Assembly (NCBI GenBank): GCA_965223305.1
Contig: CBDCWT010000036.1
Coordinates: 124,001 to 188,000 of the forward strand
Source of the DNA: CBDCWT01 sp965223305
GTDB taxonomy: Bacteria > Planctomycetota > Planctomycetia > Pirellulales > Pirellulaceae
Direction: 5' to 3'
DNA: 64,000 bases
Shown: positions 35,869 to 44,916 of the stretch, one piece after another
How positions within the stretch are numbered: the first letter of the stretch is position 1
Layout of the letters: each line of letters starts with the position of its first letter
Notes under the pieces: generated by a model
Database searches by the model: none
What the model saw: the letters and a program-made list of their open reading frames with translations, nothing else
Told to the model about the DNA's origin: nothing
Program-made: the position numbers and the translations under genes

Positions 35869-37005
35869 ATGCGCCAGATCTACCTTGACTATAACGCCAC
35901 CACCCCGATTGCTCCCAAAGTGCAGGAGGCAATATTGCCGTTCCTAGGCGATTTCTACGGTAACCCGTCCAGCACTCATTCGATGGGACGGAGCGCTCAC
36001 GCGGCGATCGAAGATGCCCGGGAGGATGTGGCTGCTCTGATTGGCGCGGATCGTGACGAAATCGTGTTTACGTCCGGCGGTACCGAGAGCAACAACCTAG
36101 CAATCAAAGGAGCGGTGCTTTCCTACCTCCCCGATGTTGATGGACATCTGGTTATTTCTGCGCTGGAGCATCCGGCCACCACGGAACCGGCGCACCATCT
36201 CGCGCGCATGGGGATCGAGATCACGGTCGTGCCCAGCGATGCGCACGGCGTGGTGGACCCAGAGCGAGTTGCCGCCGCCCTCCGCCGGGATACCCGGCTG
36301 GTGAGCATCATGCACGCAAACAATGAAATTGGTGTCGTTCAGCCGATACGTGAAATCTCTGAGGTCTGCCGTCAGCGGAACGTGCTGTTCCACACCGACG
36401 CCGCTCAGAGCATCGGCAAGCTGGACGTGTTCGTGGACGAGCTGGGTGTCGACTTGCTGTCAATCGCGGGCCACAAGGTGTACGCTCCCAAAGGTGTCGG
36501 TGCGCTCTACGTGCGGCGTGGCGTTGCGTTGGAGCCCGTTCTCCACGGTGCGGGACATGAGCGGGGTCTCAGGCCAGGAACCGAGAACACACCCTACCTT
36601 GTCGGCCTCGGCCGCGCAGCCAAGCTCGCCGGGGAATCCGCCGAAGTTGTGCGGGACCGCATGGCCGAGCTGCGCGACCGGTTGTGGGGACGACTGCAAG
36701 ACGCGATTACCGAAGAGCTTTCGGTCAACGGCAGCCAAGCAGATCGATTGCCCAACACTCTCAGCGTCAATTTTCCAAGGGTCCACGGCGGCGAGCTCTT
36801 GGAGTCCATCCCGGAGCTCTGCGCTTCGACCGGATCCGCGTGTCACAGCGGCGAGGGCCGGATGTCCGCGACGCTCGAGGCGATCGGGTTGACTCCTCAG
36901 GTGGCGCGAGGGACGATTCGGCTGAGCGTCGGATGGTACACAACCGAAGATGAAGTTGACCGCGGCGCCGAGCTACTGATCGATGCCTGGGAGCGCCTTC
37001 GCTGA
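35869..37005 (+). CDS. Cysteine desulfurase
   Basis: 378 residues from the ATG giving MRQIYLDYNATTPIAPKV, the usual NifS/IscS beginning. The PLP lysine is K203 (IAGHKVYAPKG), and the catalytic cysteine is C325 in STGSACHSGEG. FTSGGTESNN and HANNEIGVVQPI are family motifs. The enzyme moves sulfur from cysteine to Fe-S scaffold or tRNA-thiolation partners. No iscU, sufBCD or mnmA is adjacent, so the client pathway is open. Element A copy 4 lies 8 bases after the stop. Confidence 0.95.
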   Translation: MRQIYLDYNATTPIAPKVQEAILPFLGDFYGNPSSTHSMGRSAHAAIEDAREDVAALIGADRDEIVFTSGGTESNNLAIKGAVLSYLPDVDGHLVISALEHPATTEPAHHLARMGIEITVVPSDAHGVVDPERVAAALRRDTRLVSIMHANNEIGVVQPIREISEVCRQRNVLFHTDAAQSIGKLDVFVDELGVDLLSIAGHKVYAPKGVGALYVRRGVALEPVLHGAGHERGLRPGTENTPYLVGLGRAAKLAGESAEVVRDRMAELRDRLWGRLQDAITEELSVNGSQADRLPNTLSVNFPRVHGGELLESIPELCASTGSACHSGEGRMSATLEAIGLTPQVARGTIRLSVGWYTTEDEVDRGAELLIDAWERLR

Positions 37006-37013
37006 TCGCGCTA

Positions 37014-37189
37014 GCCCGGATTATTCATGAAGATCGTGGCGAGAGGTTGTAAGTACGTTCGTGGCAAGGAAGGCGAGCAATTCTTCCGCAGGCGTATTGC
37101 AGCAATACGTCGAGGGAGAATTGTGAAGCATGACGAAGCCACGGATGGACTTACGACCTCGCAGCAGATCGCTCATGAGTAATTCGGGC
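37014..37189. mobile_element. Family A 176-bp fold-back element, copy 4
   Basis: Flanked by TA at 37012-37013 and 37190-37191, with ends as in copy 1. The central hairpin loop is cag. One A-to-G change sits in the right end (ATGAGTAATTCGGG). It lies between the converging cysteine desulfurase and fadA genes. Confidence 0.9.
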
Positions 37190-37235
37190 TAGGCGGGTGC
37201 AGCCAAAGCCCGTGTATCGTCATCCGCCGCAAGAC

Positions 37236-38393
37236 TCAGACGCGCTCCAAAACAACCGCGATACCCTGACCCACACCGATGCACATGGTGGCCAGACCGA
37301 GCGTGGCCTGTTGGTCGACCATGGCGTGAATCAACGTGGTCGCAATCCGCGCCCCGCTGGCGCCCAAGGGGTGGCCAATCGCGATTGCGCCGCCACGTAC
37401 GTTCACTTTCTCAGGATCGAGATCCAGCATTTTGATGCATGCGATTGATTGAGCGGCGAAGGCCTCGTTGAGCTCGATCAGCTCAATGTCATCGAGCTTC
37501 AGACCGGCTCGGGCGAGCGCCTTCTTGGTGGCCGGTACGGGTCCGGTCCCCATGACCGCTGGCTCGACGCCAGCGACTGCAGTGCTGCGGATTCGGACGA
37601 GCGGCTCCAGTCCTAGCGAACTTGCCTTCTCTGCCGACATGACCAACATGGCCGCCGCCCCGTCATTCAGGGGCGAGCTATTTCCAGCGGTCACCGTTCC
37701 CATCTTAGGCATGAACGCTGGGTTCAGCGCGGCCAGCGCCTCCTCACTGGTGTCCGGCCGAACACATTGGTCGCGGTCGGCGAGGACCCGTTGCCCGTCT
37801 TCATCGCGGCCGAATACCGGCACGATTTCGCGCTCGAATTCACCTTGCTCGTGAGCGGCCGTCGCCCGCTGATGGCTCCGCAGAGCGAACTCGTCCTGCT
37901 CTTCGCGGCTAATGGCCTGCGTCTGCGCCAGAAACTCGGCGGTGACGCCCATCATCAAGGCACCCTTGCTGGTGCGGTGAAACAACTTTGGATTGAGATT
38001 GATCCCCTTGTCCATCGGCAAGTGTTGCATGTGCTCTAGGCCGCCGACGACATGTACATCCTCGAATCCGGCCATGATCGAATGGCATGCCTGGCTGAGG
38101 GCCTGAAGGCTACTGCCGCATAACCGGTTCACGGTCGCGCCCCCGGCCTCGATGGGCAACCCTGCCATCAGCGAGATGGTGCGCGCCACGTTGAGGCCTT
38201 GCTCTTCCGTCTGTTGGGTGTTGCCCATCACGACGTCTTCGACTTCCGCCGGGTCGACGCCGCTTCTCTTGATCAGCTCGGACACACAGGCGACCGCCAG
38301 GTCGTCGCTGCGCACATCTCGGAAGAGTCCCTTTTCAGCGTGTGCTCGTCCGATCGGAGTCCTCATACAGTCGACCACGACAGCGTTTTTCAT
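37236..38393 (-). CDS. fadA: Acetyl-CoA C-acyltransferase (3-ketoacyl-CoA thiolase)
   Basis: 385 residues. The thiolase triad is present: C92 in NRLCGSSLQALS, H341 in GHPLGASGARIA and C371 in CIGVGQG. The opening VVDCMRTPIGRA and the EEQGLNVAR region match FadA-type thiolases that release acetyl-CoA at the end of the beta-oxidation cycle. It follows fadJ on the same strand after 172 bases, which hold a family B palindrome. The two subunits are therefore probably co-transcribed and may form the trifunctional complex. Confidence 0.94.
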   Translation of the reverse strand: MKNAVVVDCMRTPIGRAHAEKGLFRDVRSDDLAVACVSELIKRSGVDPAEVEDVVMGNTQQTEEQGLNVARTISLMAGLPIEAGGATVNRLCGSSLQALSQACHSIMAGFEDVHVVGGLEHMQHLPMDKGINLNPKLFHRTSKGALMMGVTAEFLAQTQAISREEQDEFALRSHQRATAAHEQGEFEREIVPVFGRDEDGQRVLADRDQCVRPDTSEEALAALNPAFMPKMGTVTAGNSSPLNDGAAAMLVMSAEKASSLGLEPLVRIRSTAVAGVEPAVMGTGPVPATKKALARAGLKLDDIELIELNEAFAAQSIACIKMLDLDPEKVNVRGGAIAIGHPLGASGARIATTLIHAMVDQQATLGLATMCIGVGQGIAVVLERV

Positions 38394-38448
38394 GATTGCT
38401 TAGGGGTTTAGGGTTAGGGGGGTAGGGCACTTGCCGTTGAGGATTTCT

Positions 38449-38512
38449 GTAGCCGAATTCGCCAGAATTTGGACGAATCGGCCGGCCACCAAACTCTGGC
38501 GAGTTCGGCTAC
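38449..38512. repeat. Family B palindromic repeat, copy 3
   Basis: Arms at 38449-38472 and 38489-38512 with a 16-base loop. It sits in the gap between fadJ and fadA, where it could form an RNA hairpin in the joint transcript. Confidence 0.9.
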
Positions 38513-38565
38513 GATCCGGCGAGTTTCGCGACGATTCGGATAGTGGCGGAACGTCGGATGCCGCG

Positions 38566-40701
38566 CTAGGAATCATAGAATTTCTTTCCTGCGCGAGCCA
38601 GTTCTTGCAATAGCTTGGTGGGCCGCATTCTCTCGCCGTACTCTTCCAGTGGTTTGAGCATTTCCAGTAGCTTCCCAGCTCCGATCGTGTCGGCCCAAAA
38701 CATCAGGCCTCCTTTGAAAGGTGGAAAACCGAGCCCAAAAATCAAGCCCAAATCGATGTCGCGCGGATCTCGCACGACGTGATCTTCCAGCGTCCTGGTC
38801 GCCTCGAGCAACATCGGCAGGAACAGCCGATTGGTAAGCTGCTGTTGGCTAAACTCCTTCTTGCCGCGCACGTACTGAGACAGAAGCGCGCCCAATTCGG
38901 GATCCGGCTGAGCGCGCCCCTTGCGGTTTTGGTAGGAGTAGAAGCCCAGACCACTTTTCTTTCCCAACCGTCCTGCCTTCACCATGGCCGGCAAGATGGG
39001 GGACGCTTTGATCCGGTCGGGGAAGGCCTCCAACATGGTCAGTCCTGCATAAACGGCCGTGTCGATTCCCACCATGTCGTACAGCTCGATGGGGCCCATT
39101 GGCATCCCGAAAGCTTTGGCCGCGCGTTCGACCGATTTCAGTTCTGCGCCCTCACAGAGTAGTTCCAAGGCCTCGTTCATGTAGGGAAGCAACAGGCGGT
39201 TGACCAAGAACCCGGGTCCATCGTTCACAACGATCGGCATCTTGCCGATTCGTTTTGCATAGGTAACCGCCGCTGCGATCGTCGTGTCATCGGTCTGCTG
39301 GCCCCGAATCACCTCCACCAACTTCATTCGCCGCACGGGGTTGAAAAAGTGGATACCACAAAAACGGCCTGGTACCTTTAGGTTCTCTGCCAGCTGCGTG
39401 ATGGGGATGGTCGAGGTATTGGAGGCCAGAATTGCCTGGTCGTCGAGTTGGGGTTCGAGCCGGGCGTAGATGCTACGTTTGACGTCGAGGTTCTCCACGA
39501 CCGCCTCGATCACCAGGTCGCAGGCAGCCATTTCCTGGTCGGCGCTGGAAGCATTCAGCAGCGCGGCAGCTTCCGTCATTCTTGCGGTGGTGGGTGCCTT
39601 CGCCACGCGGTCGTAGGCAGCTTCTTCGAGGACGTTCTGTGTACCCCGGTTCAGCGCCTCAGCGTTCGCGTCGGCCAGCACGACCGGGATCTGGCGGCGG
39701 ATGTTGGCCGCGGCGATGCCGGCGCCCATGATGCCTGCCCCCAGCACTCCCACAGCGGCGATATCTCTAGCGACCGCATCCCGGTCAATCCCGGTGTCTT
39801 TCTTGTTGCGGTCGGTCAGGAAGAATACGTTGAGCAGCGCCGCGTTGACGGGTGTACCGAACAGGCGAGACATCCCTTCCGCCTCGACGCGGCAGGCAGC
39901 ATCGGCCGCCAGCGAAGCGCTTTCCAGCATCGATTCCAAGGCCGCTTCAGGCGCCGGATAGTGCCCTTTCGTCTGCTGGCGGATGACGGCCGAGGCGGTT
40001 GCCCCTAAGAAGCCGATTTCCGTCTCGCTGATATCGACAGGCTTCGACCATTTCTCGCGATCACGCACGTAATCGCCGTGACCTTGCTCGTACCGTACCA
40101 GGCGCACCGCAGAGGCCAAGAGGTCCTCGGGCGGAACCAGATCGCTGGCCAGCCCCAGGGCCAGCGCGGCTGAACCAGTGATCGACTCGCCGCCGGTGAT
40201 CATCTCGATGGCGTTTGCCAGGCCCGCAACGCGTGGAGTTCGCACCGTGCCTCCCCAGCCGGGAAAGAGCCCGAGTTTGACCTCGGGAAACCCGAACTCA
40301 GTTTTCGCGTTGTTGCTGAGCACCCGCCGGTCGCACCAAATAGCTAACTCAGCGCCCCCACCCACACAGATGCCATCGACCGCCGCCACCGTAACAAAGG
40401 GAGCTGCCGAGAGCCGGCGAAAGAGCGTCTGCCCCCGCTCGCAGACCTCGACGACTTGTTCGTTGGACATGTCGAGGTTAGCAGCGAACTCGCGGAGGTC
40501 CGCTCCTGCAATGAAGATGTTGGGCTTCCCCGAGATGACAATCAGCCCGGCTAGGTCCTCGCGTTTTTCTAAGGTGTCCAGGTGCCCGGCAAATTCGTCC
40601 AGCACCGGGCGTGAGAGGATATTGGCTCCTTTGTCCGCTGCATCAAAGGTCAACAGCGCAATGTCTGGCTCGGGGTACGTAAGACCGATGGATTGGGCCA
40701 T
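38566..40701 (-). CDS. fadJ: 3-hydroxyacyl-CoA dehydrogenase / enoyl-CoA hydratase
   Basis: A 711-residue fusion. The N-terminal crotonase domain (1-190) has ISGKPNIFIAGADL and ICVGGGAELAIWCDRR, with GFPEVKLGLFPGWGG holding the catalytic Glu. The middle dehydrogenase part opens with the NAD loop GVLGAGIMGAGIAAA (about 318) and has ILASNTSTIPIT and CGIHFFNPV. The C-terminal helical domain includes NDGPGFLVNRLLLPYMNEA. It hydrates and then oxidises the acyl chain in beta-oxidation. It is first in an operon-like pair with fadA. FadB and FadJ cannot be told apart from sequence alone. Confidence 0.93.
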   Translation of the reverse strand: MAQSIGLTYPEPDIALLTFDAADKGANILSRPVLDEFAGHLDTLEKREDLAGLIVISGKPNIFIAGADLREFAANLDMSNEQVVEVCERGQTLFRRLSAAPFVTVAAVDGICVGGGAELAIWCDRRVLSNNAKTEFGFPEVKLGLFPGWGGTVRTPRVAGLANAIEMITGGESITGSAALALGLASDLVPPEDLLASAVRLVRYEQGHGDYVRDREKWSKPVDISETEIGFLGATASAVIRQQTKGHYPAPEAALESMLESASLAADAACRVEAEGMSRLFGTPVNAALLNVFFLTDRNKKDTGIDRDAVARDIAAVGVLGAGIMGAGIAAANIRRQIPVVLADANAEALNRGTQNVLEEAAYDRVAKAPTTARMTEAAALLNASSADQEMAACDLVIEAVVENLDVKRSIYARLEPQLDDQAILASNTSTIPITQLAENLKVPGRFCGIHFFNPVRRMKLVEVIRGQQTDDTTIAAAVTYAKRIGKMPIVVNDGPGFLVNRLLLPYMNEALELLCEGAELKSVERAAKAFGMPMGPIELYDMVGIDTAVYAGLTMLEAFPDRIKASPILPAMVKAGRLGKKSGLGFYSYQNRKGRAQPDPELGALLSQYVRGKKEFSQQQLTNRLFLPMLLEATRTLEDHVVRDPRDIDLGLIFGLGFPPFKGGLMFWADTIGAGKLLEMLKPLEEYGERMRPTKLLQELARAGKKFYDS

Positions 40702-40849
40702 GGGCGAGATCCTCGAACAAAGTGCGAGACTTGCTTCCGGCGGCTAGCGCCACGAAAATGCTAGTCGTTGTCCCGCCGGTCGGAAACCCCGGCTAGCGAC
40801 CCGAATCCACGCCGTCGGCGAATCTGCCTTCGATCTAGGGAGAAACCGA

Positions 40850-41278
40850 GTGCCTGCTCGTCGTTACCAGTGGGGGCTGTCGATCGGCCTGCTAGTCCTG
40901 ACGGCGCTGTTGCTGGTTGCCGGCAGTTCGATCCAGTCAGCCGCTCAGACAGAAACCAAACCGGCCGCACAGACGATAAAACTGATCGTCGACTACGACG
41001 ACGGAGTCGAAAAACGATTTACCCGAATTCGGTGGAAGGAGGGGATGACCGTATTGTCGGCCATTCAGACGGCTCAAAAGCATCCTCGCGGAATTCGCGT
41101 CAAGTACCGAGGCAAGGGTGCCACGGCATTCCTGTACGAGCTGGACGGCCTAGCGAACGAGGCCGGAGGTCGCGGCTGGCTGTTCCGCGTTAACGGCAAG
41201 CTGGCCGATCGGAGTTTCGCCTTGGTCTCCCTCAAGGCGGGGGATACTGTCTTGTGGGAGTTCCGGGAGCTCAAGTAG
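40850..41278 (+). CDS. DUF4430 (transcobalamin-C-terminal-like) exported protein
   Basis: 142 residues from a GTG start preceded by AGGGAGA. An N-terminal membrane or signal segment (LSIGLLVLTALLLVAGSSI) precedes one small beta-grasp-like domain. The C-terminal phrase GRGWLFRVNGKLAD, then SLKAGDTVLWEF, matches DUF4430, related to the C-terminal domain of transcobalamin. Such domains bind ligands outside the cytoplasm. It is followed after about 100 bases on the same strand by a DUF6580 membrane protein, suggesting a shared role in uptake. The ligand is not known. Confidence 0.75.
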   Translation: MPARRYQWGLSIGLLVLTALLLVAGSSIQSAAQTETKPAAQTIKLIVDYDDGVEKRFTRIRWKEGMTVLSAIQTAQKHPRGIRVKYRGKGATAFLYELDGLANEAGGRGWLFRVNGKLADRSFALVSLKAGDTVLWEFRELK

Positions 41279-41375
41279 AATACAGCTCTTATTCTCTGCT
41301 AATTCTCTGTCTAGTTTGGCTGTTTGACGAGAAGCTGCCTCCGACTTTGTCGTCAAACCACTAGGAGTGCAAACG

Positions 41376-41957
41376 GTGAATCGCACATCACAATACGAAA
41401 TCCTGGTCTTTGTTCTCCTCGTCGCCGCCGGGGCCGGACTCCGGCTCTTGTTCCAAGACCTACCCAACTTTGCCCCAATCGCGGCCATCTCCCTGTTCGC
41501 AGGCTACTACTTCCGTCGCCCGGGAGTTGCGCTGAGCGTGCCGCTGGCCGCCATGCTGATCAGCGACCAGTTCATCGGCGGCTATTCTTGGCAAATGATG
41601 GCGCTCGTGTACGGGATGTTGATGCTGCCCGCTCTGTGCGGTGGTCCTCTGAAGAAGCTTGTCCGTCTAGACGGCCAGCGGCGATCCGTCTGGCGTCCGC
41701 TGGGCGCACTGCTTACGTGCAGCTTGGGGGCCTCGTTGGCTTTCTTCTTTGTCACCAACTTTGGAGCGTGGGTTTGGTTTGACAGCTATGCCAAGACCTG
41801 GTCGGGGCTCACCACCTGCTATGTCGCGGCCCTGCCGTTCTTCCGTTACACCTTGGCGGGCGACATCTTGTTCGCCGCGCTGCTGTTCGGCTCTTACGCC
41901 TTGGTCGCTCAGCTTGCTGGGCAAAGACGGTTGGTGCCGGTCACGTCCAACTCGTAG
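41376..41957 (+). CDS. DUF6580 membrane protein (ECF S-component-like)
   Basis: 193 residues from the second GTG, with AGGAG eight bases upstream; a GTG three codons earlier overlaps that site. Five or six hydrophobic segments are visible (ILVFVLLVAAGAGLRLLF, FAPIAAISLFAGYYF, VPLAAMLISDQF, MMALVYGMLMLP, LGALLTCSLGASLAFFFVTN). The pattern PNFAPIAAISLFAGYYFRR is typical of DUF6580, a putative substrate-binding membrane component related to ECF transporter S subunits. It pairs with the DUF4430 gene. No ECF ATPase or T subunit is in the window. Confidence 0.78.
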   Translation: MNRTSQYEILVFVLLVAAGAGLRLLFQDLPNFAPIAAISLFAGYYFRRPGVALSVPLAAMLISDQFIGGYSWQMMALVYGMLMLPALCGGPLKKLVRLDGQRRSVWRPLGALLTCSLGASLAFFFVTNFGAWVWFDSYAKTWSGLTTCYVAALPFFRYTLAGDILFAALLFGSYALVAQLAGQRRLVPVTSNS

Positions 41958-41988
41958 TTTGTGCTAACACCGTCCGGCCGATGCCCGC

Positions 41989-43512
41989 TCAGCCGCCTGT
42001 GGGGATACCAGGTGCTCCGGCGGCTCCTACTGCCGGCGCCTTGGCGGGAGTAGCGCGGCGTGTGAGCCGTTCCATCTCGCGGACGGCCTTGCGCATGTTT
42101 TTCTGCAGGCCGTCCAGATCCGGCTGGTCTTTAGGCGGCGTGGTTGCCAGCAGCAACTTCTTCAGCTGCGCCATAACTAGGTCGACTTGGGCTTTGTCCT
42201 GCGGGTCGGCCGCCGCTGTCTCGAGGCCCTTTAGGCCCTTCTGGACACAGTACAGCTTGCTCAGGAAAAGACGCCGGGCGACGGTGACCTCGGGGTTCTC
42301 CTCCGCGCCAGACACACCGAACGGATCGGCGCCACCTGTCATACCGTCGAAACCGGTACTTTCGTCCATTTCCTCGACTTCAATTTCCACCCCCATCATC
42401 ATCGCCGCGTTGTTTTCATCCAACTGCTGGCCGGAGGTGCTGACGAGACCAGTGTAGCCATCGGCACCGGGTGCTGTCTGCTCGGCCGCCGCCTTCTTGC
42501 GTTTGAACTCGTCGATCCAGTCGAGTCCGTGGCGGGACGCTTCCGCAGCCAACGCGCCCAGTTTGATCGACGTGTCGGCGATGTTGACCTGCTTCGTTTC
42601 TGGGTGGAGCAGCTCGAGAGCAGCCGCTGCAGTACAGCGGAGATCAATCTCCGCTTCCGAACTAGCAACGATCCGATCGATGGCCTGAGATGCATCGTTT
42701 AACTGTCCTACGGTCCCCAGCGCGGCCAACACGTCGACGGCGCGCCTTTGCATCCACAGATGCGCCTGCCGATTGCGGGCAGGGGGCGGATCTGTTTGAT
42801 TGAGCAGTTTCACCATCTCCTGAGCGATTTGCCGAGCGTGCTGAGGGTTCATCCGTCCTTCAGCGTTCTGCAGCCGCTGGGCCGCGTAGTCCAGTCGTGC
42901 ATGCCGCAGCATCCCCAGCAGCGCCGCCACGCGGACTGCGTCGATTTGAGTTTTGTTGCCATACTCAGCCAGCATGAAGGGCAAACTCTCCGCTCGGGGA
43001 ACAGGTATCTTACTGGCCGATGAAGTCTTCTCGACAGCGTTGAGTTCACCGATGATCAGCATGGCGTTGAACCGGACAGCCGGATGGATCGGCACGCGCC
43101 CGTTGCCGTTGTTTACGAAGAGCTGCATGTATTTGACGGTGTCTGCCATCAACTTGTTGCGAAACGCCGGATATCGATCGCCGCGGGCGAGGTCCGACAG
43201 CAGCTCTTTCCGCTTAGCTGGCAACTTGCCGAACTCTTCGGGCAAGGTGAAAGATCGGAAAAAGTAGCCGAGATACCATTTGTCGACTTCTGCGCTGTTG
43301 TCCGAATAAGAGGCACCCGCCAGCACGCGATTCTTGGCTCGTTCCAGCCCTTTGATTTCTGCGATATCGACAGAAATCGGCAGAGGCTCGAATTTGTTGC
43401 CCGCTGCTTGGCCCAGAGCCGGACGCGCCGATAGCGCGGTGGCAGCCAGCCATGTCGCAACAAGAGCCGTCAGAGCGAAACGACAAAGAAAAATCCGCTT
43501 GGCGTAGAACAT
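41989..43512 (-). CDS. Secreted helical-repeat protein of unknown function
   Basis: 507 residues from the ATG after CGGAGGGAGAAAAAG, with a signal peptide (FALTALVATWLAATALSARPALG). Residues 60-330 look like paired helices of HEAT/ARM type (FNAMLIIGELNAVE, AVRVAALLGMLRHARLDYAA, VDVLAALGTVGQLNDASQAI). An acidic, Met-rich stretch (MMMGVEIEVEEMDES) and a basic Pro/Ala tail follow. No catalytic motif was seen. It converges on the DUF6580 gene, with ends about 30 bases apart. Probably a planctomycete-specific envelope protein. Confidence 0.7.
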   Translation of the reverse strand: MFYAKRIFLCRFALTALVATWLAATALSARPALGQAAGNKFEPLPISVDIAEIKGLERAKNRVLAGASYSDNSAEVDKWYLGYFFRSFTLPEEFGKLPAKRKELLSDLARGDRYPAFRNKLMADTVKYMQLFVNNGNGRVPIHPAVRFNAMLIIGELNAVEKTSSASKIPVPRAESLPFMLAEYGNKTQIDAVRVAALLGMLRHARLDYAAQRLQNAEGRMNPQHARQIAQEMVKLLNQTDPPPARNRQAHLWMQRRAVDVLAALGTVGQLNDASQAIDRIVASSEAEIDLRCTAAAALELLHPETKQVNIADTSIKLGALAAEASRHGLDWIDEFKRKKAAAEQTAPGADGYTGLVSTSGQQLDENNAAMMMGVEIEVEEMDESTGFDGMTGGADPFGVSGAEENPEVTVARRLFLSKLYCVQKGLKGLETAAADPQDKAQVDLVMAQLKKLLLATTPPKDQPDLDGLQKNMRKAVREMERLTRRATPAKAPAVGAAGAPGIPTGG

Positions 43513-43791
43513 CTTTTTCTCCCTCCGCGAATTGCGGGTGGTGAAAGGAATCACCCCTGTCTGGCGACGAAACACTGACTGAAGTTCGCGCCCTCCCGCG
43601 GCCCTTCTGCCGGTACCGCTTGACGGCCATCCGAGCTAGATCAGCCCGACGAAGAAAGATCCGCAGCCTACTACAAGCCTACTCGTCACGCGGGGGTGCT
43701 GTCAACTTGGTTAAGTCCTTGTTAGCATCGCACTTGGTAGCTCTGGACCTTGCCCTCCGGCCCCCCGGCCTAACCAGTTAGAGGACTTCTA

Positions 43792-43854
43792 GTAGCCGAA
43801 CTCGCCAGAGTTTGGACGAATCGCCAGGCACCAAACCTTGGCGAGTTCTGCTAC
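43792..43854. repeat. Family B palindromic repeat, copy 4
   Basis: Arms at 43792-43815 and 43831-43854, the right arm diverged (CTTGGCGAGTTCTGCTAC). It lies about 75 bases upstream of the histone-deacetylase-like gene and explains the spurious N-terminal extension of that open frame. Confidence 0.85.
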
Positions 43855-43928
43855 GATCGGATAGCGGCGGAACGTCGAGGAAGAGTCCTTCACGGCGTTG
43901 CCCGCCCTGTCCCTACTCTAAGTCGGCT

Positions 43929-44906
43929 ATGTTGCTGTACTCCGATCCACTGTTTTTGCAGCATGATACGGGTAAACACCCGGAGATGGCTGATCGACTG
44001 CGGGCGGTGACAGCACACCTGGCCGAGACGCAGTTGGCTTCGGCGTGCCGGCGCGGGGCGATTCAAGAAGCGTCGAGAGAGTCCCTAACTCGCGTTCATA
44101 CCAAGGATTATGTTGCGGAACTGGAGGACTTCGCCAAGCGGCACGGCGGATATATCGAGGCGGACACTGTGGTCAGTCGCGATTCCTACCATGTGGCGGT
44201 GAATGCTGCCGGAACCGTCTGCGATGCCGTCCGCCAGGTGCTCGGAGGTGAGCAGACACATGCTCTCTGCCTGGTGAGGCCGCCCGGTCATCACGCGGTT
44301 TCGACCTCGGCGATGGGCTTCTGTCTCTTCAACAACATCGCCATCGCAGCTCGGCTGGCCACGGACGAAGCCGAGCTGGACCGTGTGCTGATCGTCGACT
44401 GGGATGTCCACCACGGCAACGGCACTCAAGCCGCTTTCTGGGCCGACGAGCGGGTCGGGTTCTTCTCGATTCATCGCTGGCCGTTCTACCCAGGGACGGG
44501 CGAGCGGGGCGAGACCGGCAGCGGTCGAGGCGCGGGGACCATTCGGAACGTGCCGGTCGAGTTCGGTACGAAGCGGGTCGACTACATGGCCCGCTTCACG
44601 CGGGAGCTGACGGAGTTCGCCGAGAAGATACGGCCGCAGTTGGTGCTCATCAGCGCCGGATTCGATGCGCACCGCAGCGATCCCATCGGATCCCTGGGCT
44701 TGGAAGTCGAGGACTTCACGACGCTCACCCAAATCGTCGCCGCGGTGGCCCGCGAACATGCCGAGAGTCGTCTCGTCAGCGTGTTGGAGGGGGGCTACAA
44801 CCTCAAGACCCTTCCCCTCTGCGTGGCGGCTCACCTCGAAGCTCTGTTGGCCGACGAGCAACGTCCAGGAGACAGTCACGCAGGTGGCCCGGATGAAGAG
44901 CGTTAG
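43929..44906 (+). CDS. Histone deacetylase-family amidohydrolase
   Basis: 325 residues from the ATG giving MLLYSDPLFLQHDTGKHPE. The zinc-hydrolase motifs are intact: RPPGHHAVSTSAMGFCLFNN (the His-His charge relay), DWDVHHGNGTQ (zinc Asp and His) and SAGFDAHRSDP (zinc Asp), then LEGGYNL. Bacterial class II-like members act on acetylpolyamines, acetoin-related substrates or acetyl-lysine; the substrate here is unknown. The gene stands alone between repeat regions, and the frame upstream of the chosen start is repeat DNA. Confidence 0.92.
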   Translation: MLLYSDPLFLQHDTGKHPEMADRLRAVTAHLAETQLASACRRGAIQEASRESLTRVHTKDYVAELEDFAKRHGGYIEADTVVSRDSYHVAVNAAGTVCDAVRQVLGGEQTHALCLVRPPGHHAVSTSAMGFCLFNNIAIAARLATDEAELDRVLIVDWDVHHGNGTQAAFWADERVGFFSIHRWPFYPGTGERGETGSGRGAGTIRNVPVEFGTKRVDYMARFTRELTEFAEKIRPQLVLISAGFDAHRSDPIGSLGLEVEDFTTLTQIVAAVAREHAESRLVSVLEGGYNLKTLPLCVAAHLEALLADEQRPGDSHAGGPDEER

Positions 44907-44916
44907 CTGGCAAACG

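Noticed and set aside
40741..40849. Possible cobalamin riboswitch upstream of the DUF4430 gene
   Set aside because: The space is about 100 bases and lacks the B12-box; only a short GCCAC match is present.
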